64,000 bases of DNA from Helicostylum pulchrum (GCA_025677825.1 JAIXMO010000010.1:434001-498000), one strand, 5' to 3'. Positions 48,274-58,624 are shown, counted from the first letter of the stretch. Numbers and translations: made by a program. Notes: generated by a model not told the origin, from the sequence alone.

Positions 48274-49253
48274 TTAAGAGTCATTAACTAAAGAATCATA
48301 GCCATCTACACACATATAAAAAAAAAGTCAATTGAGTTTTTACAGAATATTTAGAGTTATTTAAACATAATTTACATGCACAGATGCCTTCCATGTAACA
48401 CGCCAATACAATGCCCGCTCCTACTTGTGAGACAACATCATCAAATCTTAAAACAAGAAGATCAGTTTAGTATTATTATTTTTTAATAGCGCAATTGAAA
48501 ATTGAAAAACGTACCTGGTAAAGAAAGCGAGTACGTAGAATATTTGCCAATGATGTAAATGAATAGCAACATTACGACTGTAAGGACTGGCTACGACAAC
48601 ATCAGGTTGCAATAAGCTTGTCGCTTCATCATCATCGGAGCCCACCTTCTTACGCTTCCATTGTGCCAACTTTGTCCTACACCAATTGGAATTTACTTCT
48701 TTGGATAAAGCAAAAGACGAAGCTAAAATAGCTGCTGGGATCGCCAACGCTCCCACGTAAAAGTACAAAAATGGTTCAGGTAATAAAGACCCTAAATAAA
48801 TATGATACCCCGCAAACACCAAAATAACACTTTTTTTTTACGTTAGTAAAACTGCGAAAATATTTACAATTTAGTTACTTACGCAACAGCAAGGATAAAT
48901 ACAACCCACATACCCTTTGGCCAACTCCTGATACGAGGTAAAGAAGTTCTGGTAAACGGAAGTTCAGCAATCAAAGCGTACGCAATCAACGAAGGGTAGA
49001 AAGCTGCCAAGGTAACCCAGTTCAACGTATTGGTATAGTTTCCAAAGATAAACAAGATCAGGCCGTAGGATAATCCGTTGAAGAAGTCGCTCCAGTGGCG
49101 CGTCATGGTTTTTGCGTTTGTTTCCCAGCCGTAGCGGTGAGCAATGGTACGGTAAATAGGGTACGGTATAATGTAAAACACCAACATGAATAACAAAAAG
49201 TAACATACATCAAACGAGTATAAAACCGCTCTTATATCATCATCTTGTTTCAT
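48274..49253 (-). CDS. Uncharacterised conserved fungal multipass membrane protein
   Basis: Four exons (49253-48883, 48829-48515, 48446-48376, 48305-48274) encode 262 residues with six or seven hydrophobic segments, such as FLLFMLVFYIIPYPIYRTIA, MWVVFILAVAVILVFAGYHI and YFYVGALAIPAAILASSFAL. A cytosolic-looking loop carries TKLAQWKRKKVGSDDDEA. The most striking region is near the end: AIHLHHWQIFYVLAFFTRFD, SQVGAGIVLACYMEGICAYGYDS. The HLHHWQ motif and the G-Y-D-S close look like a conserved signature I recall from uncharacterised fungal membrane proteins; clustered histidines could bind metal. The last 71-nt and 32-nt exons are needed to recover that ending. The start is divergent from Gemin6 by 162 bp. 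Function is unknown. Confidence 0.75.
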
Positions 49254-49415
49254 TTTTTTTTCTTTTTAAAGAGAAGAAAGAGAAGGGAGGAAAATAAACT
49301 TTTTTTTATTGTACATCTTTTTAACAAATAAACACGGAGTATCAAAAAAAAGGGGGGGAAGAGAAATGAGAGTGACTCTTTTAAACACTCTTTTTTTTGT
49401 TCTCTTTTTTAAAAC

Positions 49416-50015
49416 ATGTACTCGTTTACAGAGGAAGAAATAGTTGGTTTACTTGGCCACCACGTCACTATCACAGTAAAAAGTCAAAAGTCCAACACTG
49501 TGAAAGGATACCTTTACACTATTGACCCAGACACAAACAACATTGTATTATTTGACACTACTCGCGTTTTCATTGTCATGAATCACCATGTCGAACATTT
49601 AGAAAGTAACTACGAAAAAAAAAAAACTTTTTATAACAAAAAAAGAAACTTATTTTTTATTAAAAATAACAGTCGATAAGGAAAACCAACTGGATTTATC
49701 GCTAATCGATAAAACATTAAAATACGAATCAGAAAATAAATTTAGTCAAGAATGGATAGATAAACAAAGATTGAAAGTTTTCCAATTATTAGAAAAGGTG
49801 AAGCGAGAGATTTTTTAATTTTAATTTTGATGTACTAATTTGTAATTACTAATTTGTACAAAAAGAATCGTATTCCATTTCAATATCAAGAACCTGTGAT
49901 TCACGTCTTGGGGTCTGCACGTGTTGAATATCCCTACGTAGCGACCAGTGTCGTATGTGATAACGCCCTGATTCGTAAACGCGTGCGTGATTTGTTACTA
50001 CAACTCAGCCGATAA
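49416..50015 (+). CDS. Gemin6-like Sm-fold SMN-complex protein
   Basis: Three exons (49416-49605, 49673-49797, 49866-50015) encode 154 residues. The N-terminal half is an Sm-like fold: FTEEEIVGLLGHHVTITVKS, VKGYLYTIDPDTNNIVLFDT and VFIVMNHHVEHLE. The YTIDPDTNNIVL strand-turn is the Gemin6 signature (YTVDPVSASIVL in animals). The C-terminal half gives FQEWIDKQ-type helices, then VIHVLGSARVEYPYVATSVV and NALIRKRVRDLLLQLSR, like the second Gemin6 domain. Gemin6 pairs with Gemin7 in the SMN complex, which assembles Sm rings on spliceosomal snRNAs in the cytoplasm. Presence of Gemin6 is consistent with an intron-rich early-diverging fungus, since Saccharomyces lacks it. Confidence 0.85.
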
Positions 50016-50233
50016 AAACGATGAGAATAATGTGTTTTTTATTTATAAAAAAAAAAAACTAAAACAGAGAGGTATATAAAAATGATAAAAAGAATGTGAG
50101 GAAGAGAAAAGTTATTAAGTTTGCGTATTAAAAAAAAATCTGTGTGTATAAAAAAGAGAATAGGAGAATTATAAATCTAAATATATATATATCTACTACT
50201 ACTCAAAAAAGCATGAAAGAAAAATGAATGAAA

Positions 50234-50614
50234 TTAAATACATGATGTCGTTTCTGAAGACATATTATGTAGCATGACCAACACATTGGCAGCGTCTTCA
50301 TCAGTCGGTATAATTGATTTATGTTGCTGCTGCGGTGAAGTACTACGCTTTTCGGATAACGGGTACCTTGGATACAACGATTGTTGTGCCTGTAACGGTA
50401 TGATCACCTTATTACCATGGTAATTATGCGTTGGGTAGTAACGGTGTCTGGTGGTAGTAGTAACCATTGTCGTTGTATTCTTTTTATGAACTGGTCTCTT
50501 TTTATGTTTGGATGATAGCAAGTTAGATTCTAGTGTATGCAAATCATATTTCTCATATCCATACTGTCTTTTGAAATTAGCTAGTGCTAACCGCGTCTTT
50601 AATCGATATATCAT
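50234..50614 (-). CDS. Small protein with possible Whi5/Nrm1-like motif
   Basis: This last exon encodes 126 residues starting MIYRLKTRLALANFKRQYGY and continuing EKYDLHTLESNLLSSKHKKR. The R-L-K-x-R-L-x-L-A-x-x-K-x-x x-G pattern resembles the short SBF/MBF-binding (GTB) motif of Whi5, Nrm1 and Srl3, repressors of G1/S transcription. The remainder is Thr/His/Pro-rich and ends DEDAANVLVMLHNMSSETTS then CI. The Met is the first codon after a splice acceptor (AAATAG). An upstream exon at 50702-50686 carries a short ORF that cannot be fused in frame. Cell-cycle function is a weak inference; the gene itself is likely real because of the clean splice site and ordinary codon use. Confidence 0.55.
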   Translation of the reverse strand: MIYRLKTRLALANFKRQYGYEKYDLHTLESNLLSSKHKKRPVHKKNTTTMVTTTTRHRYYPTHNYHGNKVIIPLQAQQSLYPRYPLSEKRSTSPQQQHKSIIPTDEDAANVLVMLHNMSSETTSCI

Positions 50615-51300
50615 CTATTTCGCGTGTGTGTGTTAATTTTCTTCTTGGGTGTGGAGTTTTAATACACTGCAAACAACAATTTTACCTGTGTGATATTTTC
50701 ATTTTGTGAATAAACCATAGGTAGAAAGGAAAGTATAGAAAGAAAGAAAAAAAAAAAAGAGGGGAAACAAGAAAGAAAATAAAAGGAATAAATATAAAAA
50801 AAAAGTGGATTTTATCTAATTTTGGATTATGACGCGTGAAAGGGATATTATTATTATTTATTGTCAGGCGTTTAAATGATTTCATCTGCTGCTCTCTCTC
50901 TCTTTTTCACTTTTCTCTCTCTCTCTCTCGTACTAATTCTTTGTTCTCCTTTTTTTTTTAAAAAAAAACAAGTCGCATGACCAAAACCGTCCACATAGCC
51001 GATTTTTTTTTTTTTTTTTTTTTTTGCCAAGTTGATATTTAAACAACTCTCGTGTTTTTTATTCTCCTATGTCGTATATGTTTTTGATGAGTAATTCACT
51101 TTTTTTTTTAGATATTTAAGAAATAATACGCACAGACTTTTTTTATGTGTGCGACAACAGCAAAAAAAAAAAAAAAATCATTCGCTGAGTTCCAAGTTAG
51201 TAATTCGCTTACAGATCCATTAGTAAAACATTTTCTGAAAAAGATATATAAGAGAGAAAGAAAAAAAGTTTCTTCTTTCTTTTTAAAACAAAAACAAAAA
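50615..51300. promoter_or_regulatory. Divergent region with spliced 5' leader and ZNG1 promoter
   Basis: This holds the 5'-UTR exon and intron of the minus-strand gene (donor after 50686, acceptor before 50614), a TC-rich stretch near 50885-50930, a T11A9 palindrome near 50951-50970 and a T24 run at 51002-51025 upstream of the CobW-type gene. Confidence 0.5.
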
Positions 51301-52427
51301 ATGTCGCGTATTCCTATTACTATTATTACTGGATTCTTGGGTTCGGGTAAAACGACATTGTTAAACCGACTTCTCAGTGTCAATCAACTTGCTGAAAACA
51401 AGAAACGAATTGCAGTGATCGAGAATGAGTTTGCTGCAGCCTTTGGTATTGAGAACGAAATTCTGCATCAAGATAAAATGGAAGATATTCAAAATCTGTA
51501 TGAATTCGGCATGTAAATATATACACACTACTCAATAACAATAAAAACAAAACGAAATATTAACTCTTTTTTTTAATTAGGGGTTGTGTATGTTGCTCTT
51601 CTAGTGGAGAATTAATCAATGCACTTGCCGAAATAGCAATGCGTAATCACTATGAATCAGAGGACAAATCAATTCAACATGTTATTCTTGAAACAACCGG
51701 TTTAGCAGATCCCACACCTATACTTCAATTAATTACTCAGGGTGCGGATCGAAAGGGAACTGATGATATTGTCCAAAGCTACTACTTGAACGGTATTGTT
51801 ACTTTGGTCGACTGCAGGCACTTTTACCAAACACTCTCCTCCATCTCCTCTTCCTCTTCCTCTCAATTTAAAAACGAGGTGATAGCACAACTATTAACTA
51901 CGGATTGCATCATACTAAACAAGATTGATCTACTCACAGATCAGCAAAAGGAACTAGATCACATCCAAGAATTTATCCATCAATATAACCCAAATGTAAA
52001 GATACTACCGACAAGTTTTGCAGAGATTCATATGCAAGATATATTTGATTTAAGAAAAGAGGGAAATGTCAACATGATACAAACAAAGGCAAGCGAAGAA
52101 GCGGCGAAAAGGCATGATCCGTCAATCGAACAAACAATGCTACTGGCTCCTGGCGCCTTTGTTGATCGCCAATCTGTGCAGGACTTTATTAAAAACACGA
52201 CAACTGAAAATAACGATATTTATCGCGTCAAGGGTATATTGTACTTGAAGGAAAACCCAAACAAGAAGTTCATTGTGCAGGGTGTTGGAAACGATCAGTT
52301 ATCGATTGTGGAAGGAAATGATTGGACTTTGGAGGAAGTCAAAGAAAGCAGAATTACCTTGATTGGTAAAAATGTCATGAAACAATGCAGCGAGTTGGAA
52401 GCTCAATTTAGAAAATGCACTATATAA
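51301..52427 (+). CDS. CobW/ZNG1-family GTP-dependent zinc metallochaperone
   Basis: Two exons (51301-51512, 51581-52427) encode 352 residues. It begins MSRIPITIITGFLGSGKTTL with the Walker A at once after the start. The switch region gives VIENEFAAAFGIENE. The metal-binding GCVCC motif follows at about residue 72, restored across the intron. Then come HVILETTGLADPTPILQL, NGIVTLVDCRHFYQTL, CIILNKIDLL with the NKxD guanine-specificity motif, and a C-terminal CobW_C domain (DIYRVKGILYLKENPNKKFI, VQGVGNDQLSI). Eukaryotic ZNG1/CBWD proteins deliver zinc to methionine aminopeptidase 1 using GTP. The first Met is directly before the P-loop domain with no N-terminal CPELVPI-like tail as in human ZNG1, so docking may differ. 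Confidence 0.92.
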
Positions 52428-52622
52428 ATTTGAATCTTTCCTTTTTTATCAAAATAAAAAAAGTACTCTTTTTTCATGTAAACATATATATTCATTAACG
52501 CGGTTTCTTTTTAAATCTCTGGTGATCCCTTTTTTTTTTTCACTTGACAGTGTGTACTCTAAATTAACCTTTCGAGCTTAATACTTCTTGATTTATATAT
52601 AAACACGTCCTTTTTTATTATT

Positions 52623-54363
52623 TTACAGTTCAAATCGCTCCTTTTTCATAGCCCAAGAATAAAGCAACCCAATATTATTTACTCTCACCATTGTTTCTTC
52701 ATGTGTACAAATACCTAATACCGTTTCCTTATTCTTTTGCTGAACCTTTAACAACATGGCTTCATAATCTGGTCTATTCTCAATATCCAACTGTATATAA
52801 CTCGGTATACTGTAATTTTCTTCCGGGTCACTAACGCCGGTAATAAACAGCTGAACGTGCACATTTATATCCGTAAACTGGTATCGCTCAAACTCCTTTT
52901 CAAAGGCATAAAAGGTATCAATGCTACGCACAGTCCAGATAAAGTACACGGATTTGGTATGTATCGCATGCTCTCTTTCTTTTATATAATGCAGCACGGA
53001 TATCCAGGGAGTAATGCCCATACCTTCTGCAACCAGCACAATCGTATCGTAATCACCAAACTCGGTTCCCGCATTCGTAATATACGGCCTTCCCATCGGT
53101 CTACTGATTCTAGCTTGCATCGTTTTATTCTGCTGCCCCAGTTGGTACAGCACACGCGTTTCATTTCCGATCGATTTTATGTAAAAAGTAAAACTTGCGC
53201 TTTTACCAATCAATGCCGATTCATCCGTATCCGTCACTACATAAAAATCAGTTTTTTTTTTTTACACTTTTAAAAAAAAAAAAAGATATTTTACCTTCAG
53301 AATCCATTCTGCAGATAGAAAATGGATGTGAATGAAACCAAGCTTTTATCCAAGACGTAGACCCGAAAGAAATAAACGCAAATTGTCCAGGTATCAATAA
53401 ACCACTCTGATACGGCGCTTTACACGTCAGCTTCACAATCTCTCCCGGTAACGACTCTACCGTACACGCCTCCGCAACAAACGAGCGATCCACTTGATCC
53501 GTGACCCAGAACACCAACACGGCCCCATAAAACAAGTAAAACGACCAATGATGCAAACACCCAAACAAAACCAGCACGAAAAACGCCGACAGGTGTGTCC
53601 ACCGAAACAATCGATACGATAATAATCGCACAACTGGGTGCGATCCCAAGATCAGCACCACCATGGCGCTCATCATGCACGTACCTGTCACATGTCGAAC
53701 ATTGGTTGTCAACGTAGCAAACACATATCCACCTTGTCGCGCGTAATTGAACTGCAACTGATACGTAGCATGATACATCACTTGCAAGAACCCTAACCTT
53801 CCAAACCACTTGTGCCACTGCAGCGTCGTATCAATACTAAAGAACCACCGCTGTATCACGGATAACTTTGCTGACAGCGCAACAGAGACGGCTATATTGG
53901 TAATCGCCAGCTGCGCAGATCGATTCGCTAGTGTTTGTAAGTACATGTTTCGATTGGAGTCTGCTGGCATCTGTACCACTTTATCCAGGTCTTTATAGAG
54001 TAGTACTGTGTTTAGTAAAAAGAGACCTGCAAGCTTACCAACCGTGAGTAAAGACCAGGTGCTACTGAGTAGTCTCCATTCGTATAAGGCCCATCGCTGA
54101 AGTAAAGAGATGGGTGGTGCAATGGTGGGTTGTCCTAGTAGTTTTCGCTTCTTGTAATTGTGCTGCTGAAACCAACATGAAAGTAAGGTTAGACTGGTCC
54201 CGACAACAAGTAAGGTAATGTAGCTGCCGAGTGTCGAGTAATCACGTTGGTATCTTTCGTATTGTGTGGTGAGAGGTTCAAACGAAACGTACGAGAGTAG
54301 CTGGAACGAAATAGCAGCAATAAAGGAGCCTATAATACAATATGCTGCTAATCGTCTATACAT
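52623..54363 (-). CDS. Ferric reductase/NADPH oxidase-like transmembrane reductase
   Basis: Two exons (54363-53295 and 53236-52623) encode 560 residues. The N-terminal half has about seven hydrophobic segments. Heme-ligand-type histidines appear in WHKWFGRLGFLQVMYHATYQ, and in FRWTHLSAFFVLVLFGCLHH. The FAD-binding motif is WFHSHPFSICR, and the NAD(P)H site is LVAEGMGITPWISVLHYI. The usual late CGP motif is replaced by GICTHEETMVR, so the nucleotide-binding pocket is somewhat divergent. FRE-type enzymes reduce extracellular Fe(III) or Cu(II) by passing electrons from NADPH through FAD and two hemes; the absence of EF hands argues against NOX5. Expression is usually iron-responsive in fungi. 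It is divergent from a small phosphatase gene, with starts 120 bp apart. Confidence 0.9.
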
Positions 54364-54483
54364 GATTTATAATAAAGGAAAAAGTTGTGTTTTTTTTTGG
54401 CTGCCCCTTTTTTTTTTTTTCTCTCCCGGACATTATATAGTTGGGGCTTTGCTTAAATATCCCTTTCTCTTATTTTATTTATC

Positions 54484-55119
54484 ATGTCTAGCGTACCAGT
54501 ATTTGCTGAGCCAGAAGAGCTTCGTGATTTAGTTTTAGATACTGAAAAGGAACCTGAAAGGGATTATGCTATTATTGATGTTCGTGATTCTGACTTCAAG
54601 GTAAGTTTTTTTTTTAAAAAAAAAAAAGTTGGAATGCTTTTATTAATAACTACTGCACAAAAAAATAAAATAAAAATAGGGTGGACATATTCCTGGAGCT
54701 AAAAATGTTCCAGCTAACCAAATGTACGATAAAGTAGGCGATCTTGTCAGAGAATATGCTGATGTTCCCATTGTATACTTTCACTGCGCACTTTCTCAAG
54801 TCAGAGGTATATATAAGCAAGCCAAAAAAAAAAAAGTAAACGAGTTTATTAAGTTTAATATTAGGCCCCAAGTCAGCTCGTATCTATTGTGAGACTAGGA
54901 ATAATCCTGAGACTAGAAGTAATCTTAATATTAAAACAGATCAAAAGGTGAAAAAAAAACTTAACAAAGGTCCCAAAGAAAAAGATAAACTTATATTATT
55001 AATAGGTCAAAATAATAAGAAACGGGTTTGAAGGATGGCACGCAAAGTATAGAAAAGAAGAAGGACTTATAAAAGACTACGAGAAAAAAATTTGGGAATG
55101 GGCTATTGAAGAACAATAA
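54484..55119 (+). CDS. Cdc25-like rhodanese-domain phosphatase (Ych1/Ibp1/Acr2-like)
   Basis: Four exons (54484-54600, 54680-54806, 54865-54947, 55006-55119) encode 146 residues forming a single rhodanese domain. It starts MSSVPVFAEPEELRDLVLDT, then YAIIDVRDSDFKGGHIPGA with the classic DVRD-D-GGHIPGA motif. The active-site loop is VYFHCALSQVRGPKSARIY, a C-x5-R phosphatase signature close to the HCxxSQxRGP of yeast Ych1 and fission-yeast Ibp1. The end reads IIRNGFEGWHAKYRKEEGLI. Relatives dephosphorylate phosphotyrosine or reduce arsenate (Acr2); which applies here is uncertain, though HCxxSQxRGP favours the phosphatase side. Its stop lies only five bases from the stop of the convergent VPS2 gene. 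Confidence 0.9.
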
Positions 55120-55124
55120 AAAAC

Positions 55125-55952
55125 TTATTCTCTTCTTAAATTATCTAATCTTGCTTGTAAAGCAGCATCATTTGATTCTGTTTGTGCTACTTTTTCTTGT
55201 TGTGCAGGTTGTTGTTTAAATCCAGTTGGTACCTGATTGAGCTTTTTTATTTTGTTAGTTTTATCACCACTTTAAAAAAAATCATAGTTTTACCTCTTGG
55301 TTGAAACTAATTCCAATTTCATCCAATACTTTGTTTACAATTTCATCACTCTCTTCTTCATCTTCTTCTTCTTCCATTGCATCATCAATAGCATCGTTCA
55401 TAAGTTCATCCTTCATGTCCATCATTTCACTTTCCTTTTCAAAGTCCATCATAATCTTTTGAATTTGAGGCAGGTTCATTTGCTTATTCATGGACCCCAT
55501 TGCCTTTGTTGCTCCCTTCATAGCCTCAGACATTTGGTTACTAGAACTAAGTGTCTGGATACGTAAACCAACTGCTTGTAACTGAGTCTTCATTTGATAA
55601 AACTTTTGAACATTACGTCTTGTACGAACCAAGTCTTTGGCCATAACTTTGCAAGAGTTCTAACAAAGAAAAAAAAATGTTATAGTATGATACGTGTATG
55701 CAATACACTATATTGTACCATTTGATTCTCTTTTGCTGCCTTCTTGATATCTAGAATCAATTTTTTTTCTTGTCTTTCAAGCTTCTCTCTCTCACGATCC
55801 AACTCTCGTTGTGCTTTGGTAAGACTACGTTGATGTTGGCGCAATACTTCTGCTGCTGTCTTTTTTTTTCCGAATAAGAAATCCTAAATAAAAATTTTGC
55901 CCCCAGGAACCATAAGAATCATGCAAAACTGTTTTTTATCTTTTTTTACCAT
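55125..55952 (-). CDS. VPS2: ESCRT-III subunit Vps2/Did4 (CHMP2A-like)
   Basis: Four coding exons (55952-55950, 55883-55719, 55659-55294, 55241-55125) encode 216 residues. Exon 1 contains only the ATG, followed directly by a GTAAAA donor; exon 2 begins DFLFGKKKTAAEVLRQHQRS, reproducing the conserved LFG(R/K)(R/K)KTPEE start of CHMP2. The core ELDRERQKLERQEKKLILDI, MAKDLVRTRRNVQKFYQMKT, MKGATKAMGSMNKQMNLPQI and MMDFEKESEMMDMKDELMND is strongly CHMP2A-like. An acidic segment and a C-terminal MIM1 helix (DAALQARLDNLRRE) for Vps4 binding follow. It acts in endosomal membrane scission with Vps24, Snf7 and Vps4. The final exon's acceptor (AAAAAAG) is the least certain junction. Confidence 0.95.
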
Positions 55953-56117
55953 TGTTTTATAAAAAAAGGGGAAAAAAAGGAAAGAAATCAATTTGGTGTG
56001 ACTGAAATAAACGCGTTTTTATATACAACATTTGTCTCTTTTTATTACAGTAAACAAAAAAAAAAAACACTTAAAAAAAACACAAAAACTTGATCTTTTT
56101 TCCCTTTTTTTTTTTTT

Positions 56118-56746
56118 TTACTTTCTCATCAACAAATAAACGTTTTCACCAACAGTCAAGTTTTGTAAATGTCTATAATCACCTTCTAAACACATTAAAA
56201 GACCACCGTAGGAAACGTATACAGAACTAAACAAAAAAAAGACAATAAGTTTTCCCTGTCTTTTCCTTTCTCTCGTTCCTTTTATGCACAATTGTAGTAG
56301 TACTTACACTTGTTGACCAGCAGTAGAACCCTTGTTAGAATCTTCATATCTATAAACTTTACCGAACATAACGTATTCGTATTCGTCACTAAGATCACGC
56401 TCTCCGGGAGCACGCTCACGCCAGCTCTCCTTCTTTTCAACACCGCCAACACTTGTGCTGGCTTCAAGAGAGAGAGAAGAAGCCAAGACAAGCGAGAACT
56501 TTTCTCCAACCTTTAAAGGATAAATCTCTGCATTGAAATCTAATGTCAAGTCCATTTCATAGTTCTCTGAACGACCAACAAGACGTGATACTAAAAAAAA
56601 ATTACGTTCCCCTTTTTTAGTTATACAGCTCTCCAGTCAAAAAATCCTCATCTCTCTCCTTTATTACCTCTGTCAAAACGCTTGCCTTGAGGATCGAGAT
56701 CCTTAATATCAAAAATATCTTGGAATAAAATGCTATCGGTAGACAT
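56118..56746 (-). CDS. RPB8: RNA polymerases I/II/III shared subunit Rpb8
   Basis: Three exons (56746-56668, 56590-56308, 56226-56118) encode 156 residues, near the usual ~150. It opens MSTDSILFQDIFDIKDLDPQ, GKRFDRVSRLVGRSENYEMD, then LTLDFNAEIYPLKVGEKFSL and VLASSLSLEA, and ends EYVMFGKVYRYEDSN, SVYVSYGGLLMCLEGDYRHL and LTVGENVYLLMRK. These are the canonical OB-fold strands of Rpb8, including the VSYGGLLM...G near the C-terminus. It is a structural subunit common to all three nuclear RNA polymerases. A Ser/Gly loop (STSVGG) matches the variable loop of the family. It is divergently arranged with the UTP30-like gene, with starts 200 bp apart. Confidence 0.96.
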
Positions 56747-56945
56747 TACGTATAAATGTTATTAATAATAAGAAGGAAAAAAAAAAAAAAAGTAAAAAAA
56801 AAAACGTCGATTTTTTTTGAAATATGAAATAACAGTCACCAAGTGCATTCTCTATTCAATATGACTGGAGGCTTAGATAGAAAGACCGAAACTTTTCTTC
56901 TCTTTTCATTTTTTTTTTTTTCTTCATATAAAACTTGTCAATACC

Positions 56946-57874
56946 ATGTCTGTAACGATTAACGAAGAAAAGGTAACACCAACAAAAAAAAAAGCACACT
57001 CGAAAAACAACAACTCTTTTATCTAACGTACCTTTTTAACTCTAGGCTAAAAAAGCTTTCAAAGCTTTATTTAAACACGAAGCTCAACATGGCGAGAAAG
57101 AAGAAGATATATGGTTAATGGTGTCTACATTCCGAAAGATCACTTTAACTAGTGGTAGACCTACACGCATGTAATTATATCGCCCTATAAAAAATCTCTC
57201 CTTTTAAATAGGTAAATTGTGTTTGTACTAACATACTATTAGTGTATTGAAACACGGCTGTCAAACACCTGGTGTGCATAGATGTTTATTCGTAAAGAAA
57301 GACCAACAAAAGTATAAGGACATTATCAAGGAGAAAAAAATCCGTGGCGTGCATAAAGTACTTGACATTAAACATATTAAAAAACTTTACCCTACACCTC
57401 AATCAAAGCAAGCATTAATGGACGAATACGATATGTTTATGGGCGCAAAGAATATCATTAAAGATTTACAAAAAGTGTTGGGTAGAGATGTATATAAGAA
57501 GAGAAGGTAAACAGTTTTTGGTTATTGGTTAATTGAATGTGTTTTACTTACTTTTTAGCAGAGAGCCTATTCCTATCGATTTAAATAAACCCGATTTACA
57601 AAAAGAAATTTTACGTACAGCAAAATCAACTTTTATGAATTTCCATACTGGATCATGTCACGCTATTCGCATTGCAACAACAGGACAAGACCCTACAATT
57701 GCATTTGAAAACCTCATGTCTGCTTATGAAAAGATTGTTGCTGCTGTTCCCGGTGGAGATAGAAACATTAGATCATTTCAAATCAAGACTGCAAATTCCA
57801 CCAGTTTACCCGTATACGATGCCAGCACTGATTTTGTGAACGATGGATATCAAAGTGATGAACTTGTCATTTAG
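56946..57874 (+). CDS. Ribosomal L1-domain nucleolar protein, UTP30/CIC1-like
   Basis: Four exons (56946-56972, 57046-57170, 57243-57506, 57559-57874) encode 243 residues. The protein is a single L1-like domain: EEKAKKAFKALFKHEAQ, DIWLMVSTFRKITLTSGRPT, LFVKKDQQKYKDIIKEKKIR, GAKNIIKDLQKVLGRDVYKK, then REPIPIDLNKP, ATTGQDPTIAFENLMSAYEK and VVAAVPGG-like VAAVPGGDRNIRSFQIKTAN. The KK..P.PI motif and the placement of the second half match eukaryotic UTP30/RSL1D1/Cic1 proteins rather than uL1 itself. Relatives work in the nucleolus during 90S or pre-60S maturation. There is no extended basic C-terminus, so UTP30-like is more likely than Cic1. Grouping with IPI1 and eL33 is notable but may be chance. 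Confidence 0.88.
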
Positions 57875-57998
57875 ATTAATGTGTATAAAATAAAATAATT
57901 CGCTCTTTCAATTAATGTTGTTATTTAAAATTCGTTCCCTGGGTTATGGTTTTTTTTTTCTCTTTTCTCTCTTTTTTTTTTTTCCTTTTTTTCCTGTC

Positions 57999-58513
57999 AT
58001 GTTATCTAGAGTTTTACAGCCTGTACGTCAACCTGCTCGTTTCTATTCTTCTTCTACAAACTTTTTAAATACATTCATGTCTTCCAACGAAAAAGGCCCT
58101 GTTCAACTCTCTATTGAATCCAAAGTAACGTAAAATAATATGTTCATATATACGCACGTTTGCTGACTAAAACATAATAGATAACTGAAGCTTTAAACCC
58201 TACAATCTTGGAAGCTGTCAACGAATCTCACAAGCATGCTCACCATGAAGCCATGAAGGGTGTTACCAACAAAGAAACTCACTTCAAGTAAGTTTTTTCT
58301 CTTGCAAAAAAAAAAAAAAAAAAAAATCGACAGCAACAAAAAAAAAAACTAACACGTTGTAATAGGGTAACTGTCGTATCTGACGCATTCCAGGGCAAGT
58401 CTTTAATGCAACGCCATCGTTTGATCTACGGTCTTTTGGACGACGAATTAAAAAATCAAGGCTTACATGCTTTAACTCTCAAGACTAAAACTCAAGCAGA
58501 GCTCGAAAAGTAA
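57999..58513 (+). CDS. BolA-family Fe-S cluster protein, mitochondrial type
   Basis: Three exons (57999-58124, 58181-58287, 58366-58513) encode 126 residues. The N-terminus MLSRVLQPVRQPARFYSSST is Arg/Ser-rich without acids, a good mitochondrial targeting signal. The BolA domain follows: ITEALNPTILEAVNESHKHA, HHEAMKGVTNKETHFKVTVV and SDAFQGKSLMQRHRLIYGLL. The conserved FxGKSLxxRHR motif with invariant His and the LxxGLHALTLKTKT end identify the family. Mitochondrial BolA proteins (Bol1/Bol3) pair with monothiol glutaredoxin in delivering [4Fe-4S] clusters to lipoate synthase and other targets. The internal HAHHEAM region resembles BolA1 more than BolA3. Confidence 0.92.
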
Positions 58514-58624
58514 AAAAAAAAAAAAAAACTTTCAGAGGTGACAGTTTCATAATAAACTTTTAAGAAAAAAAGGTTTTTCTTTTACCTCGAATAATTTCTA
58601 CATGCAAAATTTTATTTTATTTTT

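Noticed and set aside
48360..48446. Read-through of the membrane protein's third exon to a stop after 'VCRWL'
   Set aside because: Using the GTAAAT donor and TGTGTAG acceptor instead restores the expected AYGYDS ending, so the read-through was treated as intron sequence.
53420..53818. 132-codon minus-strand frame within the ferric reductase
   Set aside because: It is an alternative frame of the long transmembrane exon, with no family features of its own.
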